A stretch of 64,000 nucleotides of DNA from Acidimicrobiales bacterium (GCA_030747595.1 JASLKK010000005.1:1-64000); one strand, 5' to 3'; positions 24,736 to 34,090 are shown, counted from the first letter of the stretch. Made by a program: numbers and translations. The notes: generated by a model not told the origin, from the sequence alone.

Positions 24736-24741
24736 AGCGTA
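24736..24741 (-). promoter_or_regulatory. Putative -10 box, leaderless yloV
   Basis: TACGCT on the minus strand ends 8 bases before the GTG at 24727. It lies in the 208-bp divergent gap with rpmB, where no further signal was convincing. Confidence 0.45.
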
Positions 24742-24935
24742 GCCATCGCCGACCCACTGCCCCCGGAACGGGACTCGGCGAGCCGACAAGCCAGGTACGC
24801 CGGCGTGACCGACAACGCAGCGCCTCGGGTGGATCTCGGTCACCCGCGGTTGGAGACCCCCCATGGGCCGCCCTAGCCTTGTGACGTTGTCGAGATCGGT
24901 CCAAAACCGACCGGTTCCCCTATCGAGGTGTTGTG

Positions 24936-25130
24936 ATGGCGTCCGTCTGTGAAATCTGCGGCAAGAAGCCCTGGTTCGGCAAGTCCCTGAGCCACTCCCA
25001 CCGGCGGACCAATCGTCGCTGGAACCCGAACATCCAGCGTGTGCGGGCTGTGGTGGGCAAATCCACCAAGCGCATGAACGTCTGTACCAGTTGCATCAAG
25101 GCCGGCAAGGTCGTCAAGGCCGGTAGCTGA
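24936..25130 (+). CDS. rpmB: 50S ribosomal protein L28
   Basis: 64 residues: [29 protein letters not shown], in two conserved blocks, then CTSCIKAGK. The CEIC and CTSC pairs make this the zinc-binding (C+) form. The ATG at 24936 is used, not the GTG three bases earlier, since the family begins MA-x-x-C and GAGG lies at suitable distance. The divergent neighbour is yloV, a pairing seen in many actinobacteria. Confidence 0.96.
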   Translation: MASVCEICGKKPWFGKSLSHSHRRTNRRWNPNIQRVRAVVGKSTKRMNVCTSCIKAGKVVKAGS

Positions 25131-25157
25131 GCCGGTCGACGAGCGCCGAGATCTGAC

Positions 25158-25382
25158 ATGCAGGGTGTGGTCAAGTCGTACGACCCGGGAACGGGCGACG
25201 GTGTCGTGATCCGCGAGACCGACCTGGCCGAGTTCGATCTGGCTGACGGTGCACTCGACGGCTCGGTGTTTCGCATGCTCCGACAGGGGCAACGCGTCCT
25301 GTTCGTCCTCGACGGCGACAAGCGGGCTACCTCGCTCTCGCTCGGTTCCGAGGTCGACATGGGCACCCCCGACATCGGCTGA
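25158..25382 (+). CDS. Cold-shock-fold small protein lacking RNP motifs
   Basis: 74 residues. The pattern GVVKSYDPGTGDGVVI ... GALDGSVFRMLRQGQRVLFVLD ... ATSLSLGSEVD follows the five-strand cold-shock domain. The nucleic-acid motifs are altered: RNP1 (KGFGFI) is TGDGVV and RNP2 (VFVH) is EFDL. RNA binding in the usual way is therefore doubtful. It lies 27 bp after rpmB and may share its transcript. Function unknown. Confidence 0.75.
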   Translation: MQGVVKSYDPGTGDGVVIRETDLAEFDLADGALDGSVFRMLRQGQRVLFVLDGDKRATSLSLGSEVDMGTPDIG

Positions 25383-25398
25383 CTTCCGACCAGTCCGC

Positions 25399-25424
25399 GG
25401 AACCGGTGACCGGTGACCGGTTCC
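25399..25424 (+). promoter_or_regulatory. 9-bp inverted repeat with internal GACCGGT repeats
   Basis: GGAACCGGT (25399-25407) pairs with ACCGGTTCC (25416-25424) around GACCGGTG. It lies 17 bp after the cold-shock-fold gene and 86 bp before pckG. No T-run follows, so it is either a weak terminator or a symmetrical operator for pckG. Confidence 0.4.
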
Positions 25425-25509
25425 ATAGACCGGAGTCACACCCTCTAGAGCGCGGATCTCACCCCTCCCGTGTGGCATCGTCATGGCACGCCCACAAGTA
25501 AGGGAACAG

Positions 25510-27321
25510 ATGGCGACAGCAGACGAGCCCCCCACCAGAAACCGTGCCCTCATTGCATGGGTCGAGGACTGGGTCCAGCTGCTGGCTCCCGACGCCGTCC
25601 ACTGGTGTGACGGTTCGACCGACGAAGCCGACCGTCTCTGTGGCGAGCTCGTCGAGACAGGCACCTTCCGTCGACTGAACGACGACCTCCGCCCGAACTC
25701 CTACCTGGCGCTTTCCGATCCCGGCGATGTGGCCCGGGTCGAGGACCGCACCTACATCTCGACAGTCAACCCGGTCGACGCCGGACCGACCAACAACTGG
25801 CGGGACCCGTCGACGCTCAAGACCGAGATGAGCGAGCTCTACCGGGGATGCATGCGGGGGCGGACCCTCTACGTCATCCCGTTCTCGATGGGTCCGCTGG
25901 GATCGCCCATCGCCCACATCGGGGTGCAGCTCACCGACTCGCCCTACGTAGTGGTCAGCATGCGAACCATGACCCGCATGGGATCAGCCGTCCTCGACGT
26001 GCTGGGCGACGACGACTTCGTTCCCTGCGTGCACTCGGTGGGCGCCCCGCTCGAGGCCGGACAAGCCGACGTGCCGTGGCCGTGCAATGCCGACAACAAG
26101 TACATCTCACACTTCCCCGAGACCCGGGAGATCTGGTCCTACGGGTCCGGCTACGGCGGTAACGCCCTGCTGGGCAAGAAGTGCTTCGCCCTTCGGATTG
26201 CCTCGACCATGGCCCGCAACGACGGCTGGCTGGCCGAGCACATGCTGATCCTGGGCCTGACGTCGCCCGCTGGCGAGAAGACCTACGTGGCCGCAGCGTT
26301 CCCTTCAGCGTGCGGCAAGACCAACATGGCCATGCTGGTTCCTACGCAGCCCGGCTGGACCGTCGAGACCATCGGCGACGACATCGCGTGGATGAAGTTC
26401 GGCGACGATGGACGCCTGTACGCCATCAACCCGGAGGCCGGCTTCTTCGGCGTGGCCCCCGGCACCTCAGATGCCACCAACGCCAACGCCATGGCCACCC
26501 TGTGGGGCAACTCGGTGTTCACCAACGTGGCCCTCACGCCTGACGGCGACGTCTGGTGGGAGAAGATGACCGACGAGGTGCCGGGCCAGTTGACCGATTG
26601 GCAGGGCCAGCCCTGGACGCCCGAGTCAGATGGGCCGGCCGCCCACCCGAATGCCCGGTTCACCACCCCCGCCTCGCAGTGCCCGTCGATCGCCCCCGAG
26701 TGGGAGGACCCGGCCGGCGTGCCCATCTCGGCCATCCTGTTCGGTGGACGGCGGGCCACCAACGTGCCGTTGGTGACCGAGGCTCGCGACTGGGACCACG
26801 GCGTCTTCCTCGGCTCGATCATGAGTTCGGAGAAGACCGCTGCGGCTGCCGGCACCATCGGTCAGGTCCGGTTCGACCCCTTCGCCATGCTCCCGTTCAT
26901 CGGCTACAACGTCGGCGACTACTTCGCCCACTGGCTGTCGGTCGGTGATCAGGCCGAACCGTCGCTCCTCCCGAAGATGTTCTGGGTGAACTGGTTCCGC
27001 AAAGACGCCGACGGTCGCTTCCTGTGGCCCGGCTTTGGTGAGAACAGTCGGGTGCTCGAGTGGATCGTCGACCGGGTGTCGGGCCGAGCCGAAGCCGTCG
27101 AGACCCCCATCGGTCTGGTGCCCACGGTTGACGCCATCGACCGAACCGGCCTAGATCTGGACGACGAAACGATGGCCGGTCTGCTGACCGTGAATCCGTC
27201 GTCATGGAGCCACGAGGTGGCCCTCATCGACGAGCACTACTCGATGATCGGCGACCGGCTCCCCAAGCGTCTCGAGGCTGAACTGGACGACCTCCGTAGC
27301 CGCCTCGACGCCGCCCGCTAG
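25510..27321 (+). CDS. pckG: Phosphoenolpyruvate carboxykinase (GTP)
   Basis: 603 residues, full length. It converts oxaloacetate and GTP to phosphoenolpyruvate, the gluconeogenic entry from the TCA cycle. The P-loop with the active-site Cys is [13 protein letters not shown]; other blocks are [19 protein letters not shown], the metal/substrate region and FFGVAPGTS. The ATG at 25510 follows AAGGGA at ribosome-site spacing; an in-frame ATG at 25483 has none. Confidence 0.97.
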   Translation: MATADEPPTRNRALIAWVEDWVQLLAPDAVHWCDGSTDEADRLCGELVETGTFRRLNDDLRPNSYLALSDPGDVARVEDRTYISTVNPVDAGPTNNWRDPSTLKTEMSELYRGCMRGRTLYVIPFSMGPLGSPIAHIGVQLTDSPYVVVSMRTMTRMGSAVLDVLGDDDFVPCVHSVGAPLEAGQADVPWPCNADNKYISHFPETREIWSYGSGYGGNALLGKKCFALRIASTMARNDGWLAEHMLILGLTSPAGEKTYVAAAFPSACGKTNMAMLVPTQPGWTVETIGDDIAWMKFGDDGRLYAINPEAGFFGVAPGTSDATNANAMATLWGNSVFTNVALTPDGDVWWEKMTDEVPGQLTDWQGQPWTPESDGPAAHPNARFTTPASQCPSIAPEWEDPAGVPISAILFGGRRATNVPLVTEARDWDHGVFLGSIMSSEKTAAAAGTIGQVRFDPFAMLPFIGYNVGDYFAHWLSVGDQAEPSLLPKMFWVNWFRKDADGRFLWPGFGENSRVLEWIVDRVSGRAEAVETPIGLVPTVDAIDRTGLDLDDETMAGLLTVNPSSWSHEVALIDEHYSMIGDRLPKRLEAELDDLRSRLDAAR

Positions 27322-27340
27322 TGACGGGTTCGATCTGCCG

Positions 27341-27724
27341 TCAGGCGGCAACCAGCATGGCGCGGATGCCCAGCCCCATGAGAAACAGGCCGGCAAACCC
27401 GTAGAGCAGGTGCCGGTGCGGCCGCATGCTCTGGCGGTAGCTGTAGACGATGCCCACGACGATGAGGGCCACGAATCCGTAGAAGAGGTGGAACTGTGGC
27501 GGGTCGATGTCCTGACCGGCCACCAATCCCACCCCGATGGTCACCTGCACGGCAATGGCCACCTGCACCAGCGCGGTGAACCACCAGAGCGATCGGCCTC
27601 GTAGTGCCTCTACCCGGTGGGCCGACAGCGCCCACGCTCCAGCCAGGCCGTTGCCGATCACCATCACCCAGGCGAATCCCTCGTGGAGGTCTCGCAGGGA
27701 ACCCAGCACCGTGATCGTGTTCAT
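27341..27724 (-). CDS. Four-helix membrane protein of unknown function
   Basis: 127 residues with four predicted transmembrane segments at about 15-35, 45-66, 77-95 and 103-124. Conserved-looking features are LHEGFAWVMVIGNG in helix 1, FHLFYGFVALI in helix 3 and RHLLYGFAGLFLMGLG in helix 4; the paired His residues could be haem ligands, but that is a guess. It is convergent with pckG across 19 bp. Confidence 0.75.
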   Translation of the reverse strand: MNTITVLGSLRDLHEGFAWVMVIGNGLAGAWALSAHRVEALRGRSLWWFTALVQVAIAVQVTIGVGLVAGQDIDPPQFHLFYGFVALIVVGIVYSYRQSMRPHRHLLYGFAGLFLMGLGIRAMLVAA

Positions 27725-27746
27725 CGGCTAATCATGCCAGCAGCCG

Positions 27747-28595
27747 TCATTTGAGCAACAGGTCATCGCTCTGCGAACCGCCATCACGAGGGCGGCCCGG
27801 ATCGACGTACCACTCGGCTCCGAAGCTCATGGCAAACGCCTCGTCGGGCATGGCCAAGAAGAACGAGTCGTCGGCGATCTGACTGGCGTGGGCCCGCATG
27901 GCGGCACGCTTGCGATCCAGAACCGAGGTGACGTCGACGCCGTGGGTGATCTCGGCATCGGGCATACCGAAGGTGTCGGACTCGGCCCGCTCGCGACGGA
28001 GTTCCAGCATTGCCTCGTCGGACCAGATCTCCTCGCCGGCTGCCTCTGCGGTTGCAGCCGCCGCTACCGCGGCGTCGATCGACGACCGGATGACGTCCCG
28101 GTTCATGGTCACCCAGCGGAGTCGTACTGTTCGACCGCCGGTGCCCTCCCGCTCGACCCAGCGGGTTCCCACCCTGTGGACCTGGATGTGGTCGGGGTGG
28201 CCGTACCCGCCCTGGGAGTCGTAGACGACCAAGACGTCGACCTCTTCGTCGGCAAGCACCTCTTCGAGCCGATCTACAGCCGACTCGGTGTCGGCCTGCC
28301 AGAAGCACTCGGGGTGGTCGTTGGCTGGATGGTCGGCCATACCGCTGTCCCGGTAGTCGAGGAAGGAGACCCGGGCCACGCCCAGAATCGACGCCGCCTC
28401 GTGGACCTCCGATGTTCGGCGATCCCCCAGCGCCTCGCCTTCGGCCAGCACACCGGGCACCGGCTCGCCCTCTTCGCCACGGGTGGCCACCACGAGGACC
28501 ACTCGGTGGCCCTCGTCGGCCATACGGGCCATGGTCCCGCCCGAGGCCAACGCCTCGTCGTCAGGATGGGCATGGAAGAAGACGACGGTCGACAT
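27747..28595 (-). CDS. PIG-L/LmbE-family zinc deacetylase
   Basis: 282 residues. Zinc-site motifs are AHPDDEA near the N-terminus and GYGHPDHIQVH in the middle. The family includes mycothiol pathway enzymes MshB and Mca and antibiotic deacetylases. Sequence around the second half (RAHASQIADDSFFL) resembles Mca/MshB. It could act on N-acetylglucosaminyl-inositol or on mycothiol conjugates; a clearer Mca homologue is at 44068-44994. It starts with ATG at 28595. Confidence 0.88.
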   Translation of the reverse strand: MSTVVFFHAHPDDEALASGGTMARMADEGHRVVLVVATRGEEGEPVPGVLAEGEALGDRRTSEVHEAASILGVARVSFLDYRDSGMADHPANDHPECFWQADTESAVDRLEEVLADEEVDVLVVYDSQGGYGHPDHIQVHRVGTRWVEREGTGGRTVRLRWVTMNRDVIRSSIDAAVAAAATAEAAGEEIWSDEAMLELRRERAESDTFGMPDAEITHGVDVTSVLDRKRAAMRAHASQIADDSFFLAMPDEAFAMSFGAEWYVDPGRPRDGGSQSDDLLLK

Positions 28596-28614
28596 GATTC
28601 AGAATCCCTTCCGT

Positions 28615-29757
28615 TCAGGCAATGGCGCCCGCGGCCCGCAGGGCGGCCACCTCGTCGGCACCTAAGCCAAGCTCGACCAGGAGTTCCTCGGTGTGCTGGC
28701 CCTCGTGGGGCGGTGGGCGCCGGATCGAACCGGGGGTGCCGCTGAGGCGCGGGGCGGGGCCGGGCTGCATGAGCCCACCCGACTCCACGAAGGTTCCCCG
28801 GGCCAGGTGGTGGGGATGACCAATGGCTTCGGACACCGTCAGCACCGGGGCGTAGCAGACGTCGCTGCCCTCCAGCACGGCGTCCCACTCGTCACGGGTG
28901 CGGGTGGCCACCACGGCGGCCACCTTGGCCTTTAGCTCCGGCCACCGCGACCGGTCGTGCTGGTTGGCGAAGTCCTCGGCGTCAAGGCCCAGCTTGTCGA
29001 TCAGTTCGGCATAGAACTGCGGTTCGATCGAGCCGACGGAGATGTACTCCCCGTCGGCGCACTCGTACACGTCGTAGAAGTGGGCCCCGGTGTCGAGCAT
29101 GTTCTCGCCCCGGTTTTCGGTGGCAAAGCCGGTGTGGAGCATCCCGTAGAAGAAACCCATGAGGCTGGCTACCCCATCGACCATGGCGGCGTCGACAACC
29201 TGCCCCTCGCCGGTGGACCGGGCCGAAAGGAGGGCGCACACGATGCCGAAGGCCAGGTACATGCCGCCACCGCCGAAGTCGCCGACCAGGTTGAGCGGTG
29301 GCACCGGCCCTGAATCGTCACGGCCCATGTGGGCCAGCGCTCCAGCCAGGGCGATGTAGTTGATGTCGTGCCCGGCGGTCTGGGCGTACGGGCCGTCCTG
29401 GCCCCAGCCGGTCATTCGCCCGTAGACGATGGCCGGGTTGCGGGTCAGACAGTCGTCGGGACCCAGGCCCAGGCGTTCGGCCACCCCGGGGCGAAAGCCC
29501 TCGAACACCACGTCGGCGTCGGCCACCATCCGCAACACCAACTCGCGGCCCTCATCGGACTTGAGGTCGACACCGATACTCCGGCGACCGCGGGCGTTGA
29601 CGTTGGCCGGCGGCTTCGCCGGATCGCCGCCACGGACCGAACCGGCCCGGTCGATGCGGACGACGTCGGCTCCCATGTCGGCCAACATCATTCCGCAGAA
29701 CGGTCCGGGCCCGATGCCGGCCAGTTCGATGACCCGGACTCCGTCCAGTGCGCCCAT
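28615..29757 (-). CDS. Class III CoA-transferase (CaiB/BaiF, racemase-like)
   Basis: 380 residues. The N-terminal Rossmann part has GVRVIELAGIGPGPFCGMMLADMGADVVRIDR, in two family blocks, and the catalytic Asp is expected in the region NYIALAG/AHMGRD. The closest pattern is alpha-methylacyl-CoA racemase (GPFCGMMLADMGADV). Possible roles are racemising branched acyl-CoAs or swapping CoA between acids. GGGAG precedes the ATG. It lies between the PIG-L gene and a hydrolase on the same strand, possibly one transcript. Confidence 0.9.
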   Translation of the reverse strand: MGALDGVRVIELAGIGPGPFCGMMLADMGADVVRIDRAGSVRGGDPAKPPANVNARGRRSIGVDLKSDEGRELVLRMVADADVVFEGFRPGVAERLGLGPDDCLTRNPAIVYGRMTGWGQDGPYAQTAGHDINYIALAGALAHMGRDDSGPVPPLNLVGDFGGGGMYLAFGIVCALLSARSTGEGQVVDAAMVDGVASLMGFFYGMLHTGFATENRGENMLDTGAHFYDVYECADGEYISVGSIEPQFYAELIDKLGLDAEDFANQHDRSRWPELKAKVAAVVATRTRDEWDAVLEGSDVCYAPVLTVSEAIGHPHHLARGTFVESGGLMQPGPAPRLSGTPGSIRRPPPHEGQHTEELLVELGLGADEVAALRAAGAIA

Positions 29758-29840
29758 GTCGTACTCCCGTTTCTGGTTCGATTGTCTGATTCGAGTTGCT
29801 GGTTCGTCGCTGCGGTTCAGATCCTGTGCGCGGCAGTGGC

Positions 29841-30689
29841 TCAGGTCCGGTCCACGACGTGGCAGTGGTCGGCAATGGCCGTGACGATGATCGGCCAGGC
29901 ACCGGGCGCCATGTCATGTCCCCAACCTTCGAGCAGCACGAACGCCGCACCGGGGATGACCTCGGCGGTGCGCTCACCGGCTGCAGCGGGGATGAGGGTG
30001 TCGGCCGACCCGTGGACCACCCGGGTGGGCACGGTAATTCCAGCCAACTGCCGCTCCCGGTCACCCGAGAGCATCGCAGCGCCGCGCTGTCGGTCATGGG
30101 CGTGCTGCGGTTGGGGCGAGCGCTGCTGGTAGTCGGCGAACACCGACCGGGCGTGGTCATCGTCGTGCCACACGCTGGCCCACAGTCGACGGTCGGCCAA
30201 CTGCTTTTCAATCGCTTCAGCTGGATCGGCCGGCGACGGCACGAGCATGGCAGCCAGCGTGGCTTCGGCGGGGCGTCCGAACTCCCGATTGCCGGTGGAC
30301 GAGCCCATGGAGATGAGGCTCCGGCACCGGTCGGGATGCTCGGCGGCCACGGTCTGGGCAACCATTCCGCCTAGCGAAAACCCGACCATGTGGGCGTCGG
30401 CCAGGCCCAGGTGATCGAGCAGGCCCACCGCGTCGTCCGCCATGTCGCCCAGGTCATACGGCTTGCCGCAGGGAGGACCGTCGGCGCCGAAGATGGTCGA
30501 CAGACCACTATCTCGGTGGTCGTAGCGGACAACGTGCAACCCGGTATCGGCCAGGAGACGGCAGAGGCCCTCCTCCCAGACCAGCAGCTGGCTGCCCAGG
30601 CCATGCATGAGCAGCACGGTCGGAGCGGCGGGGTCACCGAACGACTCGTGGCAGATGTCGATTCCGGTAGGGAGGGCGGCGACGGGCAC
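29841..30689 (-). CDS. Alpha/beta hydrolase
   Basis: 282 residues. The oxyanion-side HGLG motif is VLLMHGLGSQLLVWE, the nucleophile elbow is MVGFSLGGMVAQ (Ser in GFSLGG) and the terminal His is in EGWGHDMAP. It resembles esterases/haloperoxidase-like hydrolases such as those acting on lactones or esters. The GTG at 30689 (MPVAALPTGIDI) is preferred; the longer frame would run into the divergent ElaA gene's upstream region. Confidence 0.88.
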   Translation of the reverse strand: MPVAALPTGIDICHESFGDPAAPTVLLMHGLGSQLLVWEEGLCRLLADTGLHVVRYDHRDSGLSTIFGADGPPCGKPYDLGDMADDAVGLLDHLGLADAHMVGFSLGGMVAQTVAAEHPDRCRSLISMGSSTGNREFGRPAEATLAAMLVPSPADPAEAIEKQLADRRLWASVWHDDDHARSVFADYQQRSPQPQHAHDRQRGAAMLSGDRERQLAGITVPTRVVHGSADTLIPAAAGERTAEVIPGAAFVLLEGWGHDMAPGAWPIIVTAIADHCHVVDRT

Positions 30690-30740
30690 GGGCCCATTGT
30701 CCGATCCCCGAGGCCGCCGGTCCAACCCGGGTGCCGGCAC

Positions 30741-30746
30741 TACCGT
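30741..30746 (+). promoter_or_regulatory. Putative -10 box, leaderless elaA-like gene
   Basis: TACCGT ends 7 bases before the GTG at 30754; there is no ribosome site between. Confidence 0.5.
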
Positions 30747-30753
30747 CACCCCG

Positions 30754-31206
30754 GTGAACAAACCCGACCGCCCATCCATAAACGATCGTCGATTTTCAGA
30801 GTTGGACGTCGGGACCCTTCACGACCTTCTGCAGCTCCGGGTCGACGTGTTCGTGGTCGAGCAGGACTGCGCCTACCCCGAGTTGGACGGACGGGATCCG
30901 GAGCCCGATACCCGCCACGTCTGGCTGGACGGACCAGATGGTCGGCCGGCCGCCATGGCCCGGGTGCTGGTTGAACCCGACGGAACCCACCGGGTGGGCC
31001 GGGTCACCACCCGAGCCGATGCCCGGGGCTCCGGCTTGGCCGGCGTGCTACTGACCCACGTGCACGACACCACGCCCGGACGGATCGTGCTCGACGCTCA
31101 GACACACCTGGTCCCTTGGTACACCTCGTTGGGCTACGAATCCACCGGCGACGAATTCCTGGAGGACGGCATCGCCCACGTTCCCATGGCCCGGCGCGGA
31201 CCCTAA
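30754..31206 (+). CDS. ElaA-type GNAT acetyltransferase
   Basis: 150 residues, the size of ElaA. The hallmark LLQLRVDVFVVEQDCAYPELDGRD lies near residues 19-42, shown here as LLQLRVDVFVVEQDC followed by AYPELDG. The acetyl-CoA loop is RADARGSGLAGVLL. The end LDAQTHLVPWYTSLGYE is family-typical. The substrate is unknown. The start GTG at 30754 is supported by the TACCGT box. Confidence 0.9.
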   Translation: MNKPDRPSINDRRFSELDVGTLHDLLQLRVDVFVVEQDCAYPELDGRDPEPDTRHVWLDGPDGRPAAMARVLVEPDGTHRVGRVTTRADARGSGLAGVLLTHVHDTTPGRIVLDAQTHLVPWYTSLGYESTGDEFLEDGIAHVPMARRGP

Positions 31207-31209
31207 ATC

Positions 31210-31584
31210 TCAAGCGAAGTCGGTCCCGTCCAGAAACTCGTCATCGATCCCGAAGTGGTGGGCCACCTCGTGGATGACGGTGACCGTGACTTCGCGGCGA
31301 AGCTCGTCGACGTCGGTGGCTAGGTCGCACAGGGCCAGGCGATAGAGGTGGATCCGATCGGGCATCACCAGCCCTCCCCCGTCCGGACCACCACCCCAGA
31401 CCCCCCCGTAGTCGTCACGTTCCGTGAGGGGAATACCGTCATACAGGCCGAGGAGATCCGGAGGGTCACCCCGGTTAGCGGTGAGGACCACCACGTTGTC
31501 CATGAGGTGGGCCAAGTCATCCGGTAGGCCGTCGAGGGCCTCAGCGACGAGACGGTCGAAGGCCTCGGGTTCGATGGGCTCCAC
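31210..31584 (-). CDS. Zincin-like metallopeptidase family protein
   Basis: 124 residues. The HExxH motif sits near the C-terminus in VIHEVAHHFGIDD, with the third ligand likely the Asp/Glu that follows. The family is a short minimal zincin (formerly DUF1025 type) common in actinobacteria; its substrates are unknown. The GTG at 31584 (MEPIEPEAFDRLV) is chosen because TACCCT lies 6 bases upstream; an in-frame GTG at 31602 is possible. It is divergent from the helicase gene. Confidence 0.88.
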   Translation of the reverse strand: MEPIEPEAFDRLVAEALDGLPDDLAHLMDNVVVLTANRGDPPDLLGLYDGIPLTERDDYGGVWGGGPDGGGLVMPDRIHLYRLALCDLATDVDELRREVTVTVIHEVAHHFGIDDEFLDGTDFA

Positions 31585-31590
31585 GACACG

Positions 31591-31596
31591 AGGGTA
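31591..31596 (-). promoter_or_regulatory. Putative -10 box, leaderless metallopeptidase gene
   Basis: TACCCT on the minus strand is 6 bases before the GTG at 31584, back to back with the helicase promoter at 31633. Confidence 0.45.
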
Positions 31597-31632
31597 CGAC
31601 ACGGCTCTCTAGGGCTGTCACGACCCCCTCGC

Positions 31633-31638
31633 TAGGGT
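31633..31638 (+). promoter_or_regulatory. Putative -10 box, leaderless uvrD2-like gene
   Basis: TAGGGT ends 7 bases before the ATG at 31646, with no ribosome site between. Confidence 0.5.
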
Positions 31639-31645
31639 TCGGTCG

Positions 31646-34039
31646 ATGAACACGGTGGACGGCTTCCCGGGCTTTGACCCAGCCCCCGACGGCCTGCAGG
31701 GCGACGCCTACGGCGACGCCGACGCCGAGGCACTGCTCGGCGGGTTGAACGACGAACAACGGGCAGCGGTGACCACCGACGCCCTACCCCTGGCCATTCA
31801 CGCGGGTGCCGGCTCGGGCAAGACCCGGGTGTTGACCCACCGGATCGCCTGGCGCGCCCTTACCGGCCGGGACGACCCCAGGCGGGTGCTGGCCTTGACC
31901 TTCACCAGGAAGGCCGCCTCAGAACTCCGCAGCAGGCTCCGGTTGCTGGGGATGCGCGACCAGGTGGCCGCCGGAACCTTCCACTCGGTGGCCCTCGCCC
32001 AGCTTCGAACCTGGTGGCGCGAGAACGACCGCCGCGAGCCCGAGTTGCTCGACCGCAAAATGGGAATGATCCGGGCGCTCCTTCCGCGCGACCACCGGGC
32101 CACCGCTGCCCTTGACGTGGTGGCTGAGATCGAATGGGCCAAGGCCCGTCGCATCCGGCCCGAGGCCTACACCACTTCGGCTGAGGCGGCCGGACGGACG
32201 CCACCTCTGCCTGCCCCCACCGTGTCCCGGATCTACGGCGAGTACGAACAGCAAAAGACCGATCGTCATCTGGTCGACTTCGACGACCTGCTGGACCAGT
32301 GCCGTCACGCCCTGACCACTGATCGTCGATTTGCCGATGCCCAGCGGTGGCGCTTCCGACACCTCTACGTCGACGAGTTCCAGGATGTGAACCCTCTCCA
32401 GTTCGACTTGCTGGCCGCATGGTTGGGTGGCCGGACTGACCTGTGCGCGGTGGGAGACCCCGATCAGGCCATCTACGGTTGGAACGGTGCCGATGCCGAC
32501 CACCTGAATCGATTCGACGCCCACTTTCCGGGAGCCACGGTGCTTGAGCTGCGCCAGAACTACCGGAGCACACCGCAGGTTCTGCGGGTGGCAGCCCGGG
32601 CGCTGGTAGGTCGGGAACCGATGGCCGCCAACAAGGACAGCGGGCCGGATCCGACCATTGCCGGTTACGCCGACGAGCGTTCCGAGGCGACGGCCATCGC
32701 CCAAAACATCCGCGATCGACGCGGCCCTGACGGTCGGTGGCGTGACCAGGCGGTGCTGGTCCGCACCAATGCCCAGACCGAGCCGGTGGTCAAAGCCCTG
32801 CACGATGCCGGGATTCCCGTTCGCACCCGGAGCGGGAGCGGCCTTCTGGACCGGGCCGACGTGAAGGCCCAGATGAACACCCTCGGTCGTGTTAACGGAC
32901 CACTCACAGACCATCTGGGCGACCTCCGGGCAGCGATGGCCGTACCGCTGGAGTTCGACGAGTCCTTTGACGCAGGTGACGACGTGGCCACCGACGAAAC
33001 GACCGTCGGCAGTGGCGACGAGACCGGACGGGCTGCGGCCTTTGCGGAGTTGGGACGCATGGCCGACGAGTTCCTGGCCTTGGAACCGACCGGTACCGGT
33101 CGGGGGTTCGTCGCCTCAGTCAAGTCCCAGGCCATGGCGGCAGCCGACGAGTCGACCGACGCCGTCGAGGTGGCCACCTTCCACTCGGCCAAGGGTCTGG
33201 AGTGGCCGTCGGTCCACCTGGCCGGGCTGGAGCACGGCCTCGTTCCGATCAGCCACGCTCGTGAGGCCGCGGCCGTTGCCGAGGAGCGTCGACTCCTTTA
33301 CGTCGCGCTCAGCCGAGCCGAGGAACACCTCTCGATGACCTGGGCCGAGCAACGGACCTTTGGCACACGCTCCGCCAAGCGACGTCCATCACCGTGGCTG
33401 GCCGACCTCGAGGCCGCCATCGCAGGCCTGGATCATCCGGTGGGTCGATCCGAGGGAGCGCGCCGAGTTGCTGAACTGGGCGCCCGGACTCGCCGCCCCT
33501 CGCTCCCCGACCACCCCGTGGTGGCCGCCCTGCGGGACTACCGGTCCACCGCCGCCCGGGCCGCATCGGTACCGCCCTACGTCGTGTTCAACGACGCCAC
33601 GGTGGCTGACCTGATCGCCTCATGGCCCACCACCCCCAACGAGCTCCTGGCGGTGCACGGGATCGGTCCGACCAAGGCCGAACGGCACGGCGTTGCCATC
33701 CTCGCCGTGCTGGCCAAACACGATCGCCCCGAGGGGCTGGAGCCACCGACTTCACCGGCCTCGGCCGCCGTGCCCTCCTCCACACCGGCCGCTCAAACCC
33801 CCGGCCGCCCGGTGGTCCCCAGCTCAGGGTTGCTGCGCGACCAGCTCTGCGACTGGCGAAGGGAGACGGCCGCCGAACGTGATGTACCGCTCTACCGGGT
33901 GCTGACCAATGCGGCCATTGACGCTCTGGTCGATCTCCGACCCATCGACGTCGACGGCCTGTTGGCCGTCCCCGGTATCGGCCCCAAGACCCTCGAGGCC
34001 TACGGCCCGGCCCTGCTGGCCATGATCAACGCCGACTGA
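31646..34039 (+). CDS. UvrD2-like superfamily 1 helicase with two HRDC domains
   Basis: 797 residues. Helicase motifs in order: I HAGAGSGKTRVLTHR, II VDEFQDVNP, III GDPDQAIYGWNGAD, IV LRQNYRSTPQ, V VATFHSAKGLEWPSV, VI RRLLYVALSRAEEHL. Two HRDC modules follow at about 622-691 (ending ELLAVHGIGPTKAERHG) and 728-797 (ending GLLAVPGIGPKTLEAYG). Mycobacterial UvrD2 has one HRDC domain and a tetracysteine motif, which is not seen here. It is probably a 3'-5' DNA helicase in repair. Confidence 0.93.
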   Translation: MNTVDGFPGFDPAPDGLQGDAYGDADAEALLGGLNDEQRAAVTTDALPLAIHAGAGSGKTRVLTHRIAWRALTGRDDPRRVLALTFTRKAASELRSRLRLLGMRDQVAAGTFHSVALAQLRTWWRENDRREPELLDRKMGMIRALLPRDHRATAALDVVAEIEWAKARRIRPEAYTTSAEAAGRTPPLPAPTVSRIYGEYEQQKTDRHLVDFDDLLDQCRHALTTDRRFADAQRWRFRHLYVDEFQDVNPLQFDLLAAWLGGRTDLCAVGDPDQAIYGWNGADADHLNRFDAHFPGATVLELRQNYRSTPQVLRVAARALVGREPMAANKDSGPDPTIAGYADERSEATAIAQNIRDRRGPDGRWRDQAVLVRTNAQTEPVVKALHDAGIPVRTRSGSGLLDRADVKAQMNTLGRVNGPLTDHLGDLRAAMAVPLEFDESFDAGDDVATDETTVGSGDETGRAAAFAELGRMADEFLALEPTGTGRGFVASVKSQAMAAADESTDAVEVATFHSAKGLEWPSVHLAGLEHGLVPISHAREAAAVAEERRLLYVALSRAEEHLSMTWAEQRTFGTRSAKRRPSPWLADLEAAIAGLDHPVGRSEGARRVAELGARTRRPSLPDHPVVAALRDYRSTAARAASVPPYVVFNDATVADLIASWPTTPNELLAVHGIGPTKAERHGVAILAVLAKHDRPEGLEPPTSPASAAVPSSTPAAQTPGRPVVPSSGLLRDQLCDWRRETAAERDVPLYRVLTNAAIDALVDLRPIDVDGLLAVPGIGPKTLEAYGPALLAMINAD

Positions 34040-34090
34040 ACCGCTCCCTCGGCACCGGACCACCCCTTCGGGCCCGGCGGTCGTCCGGGG

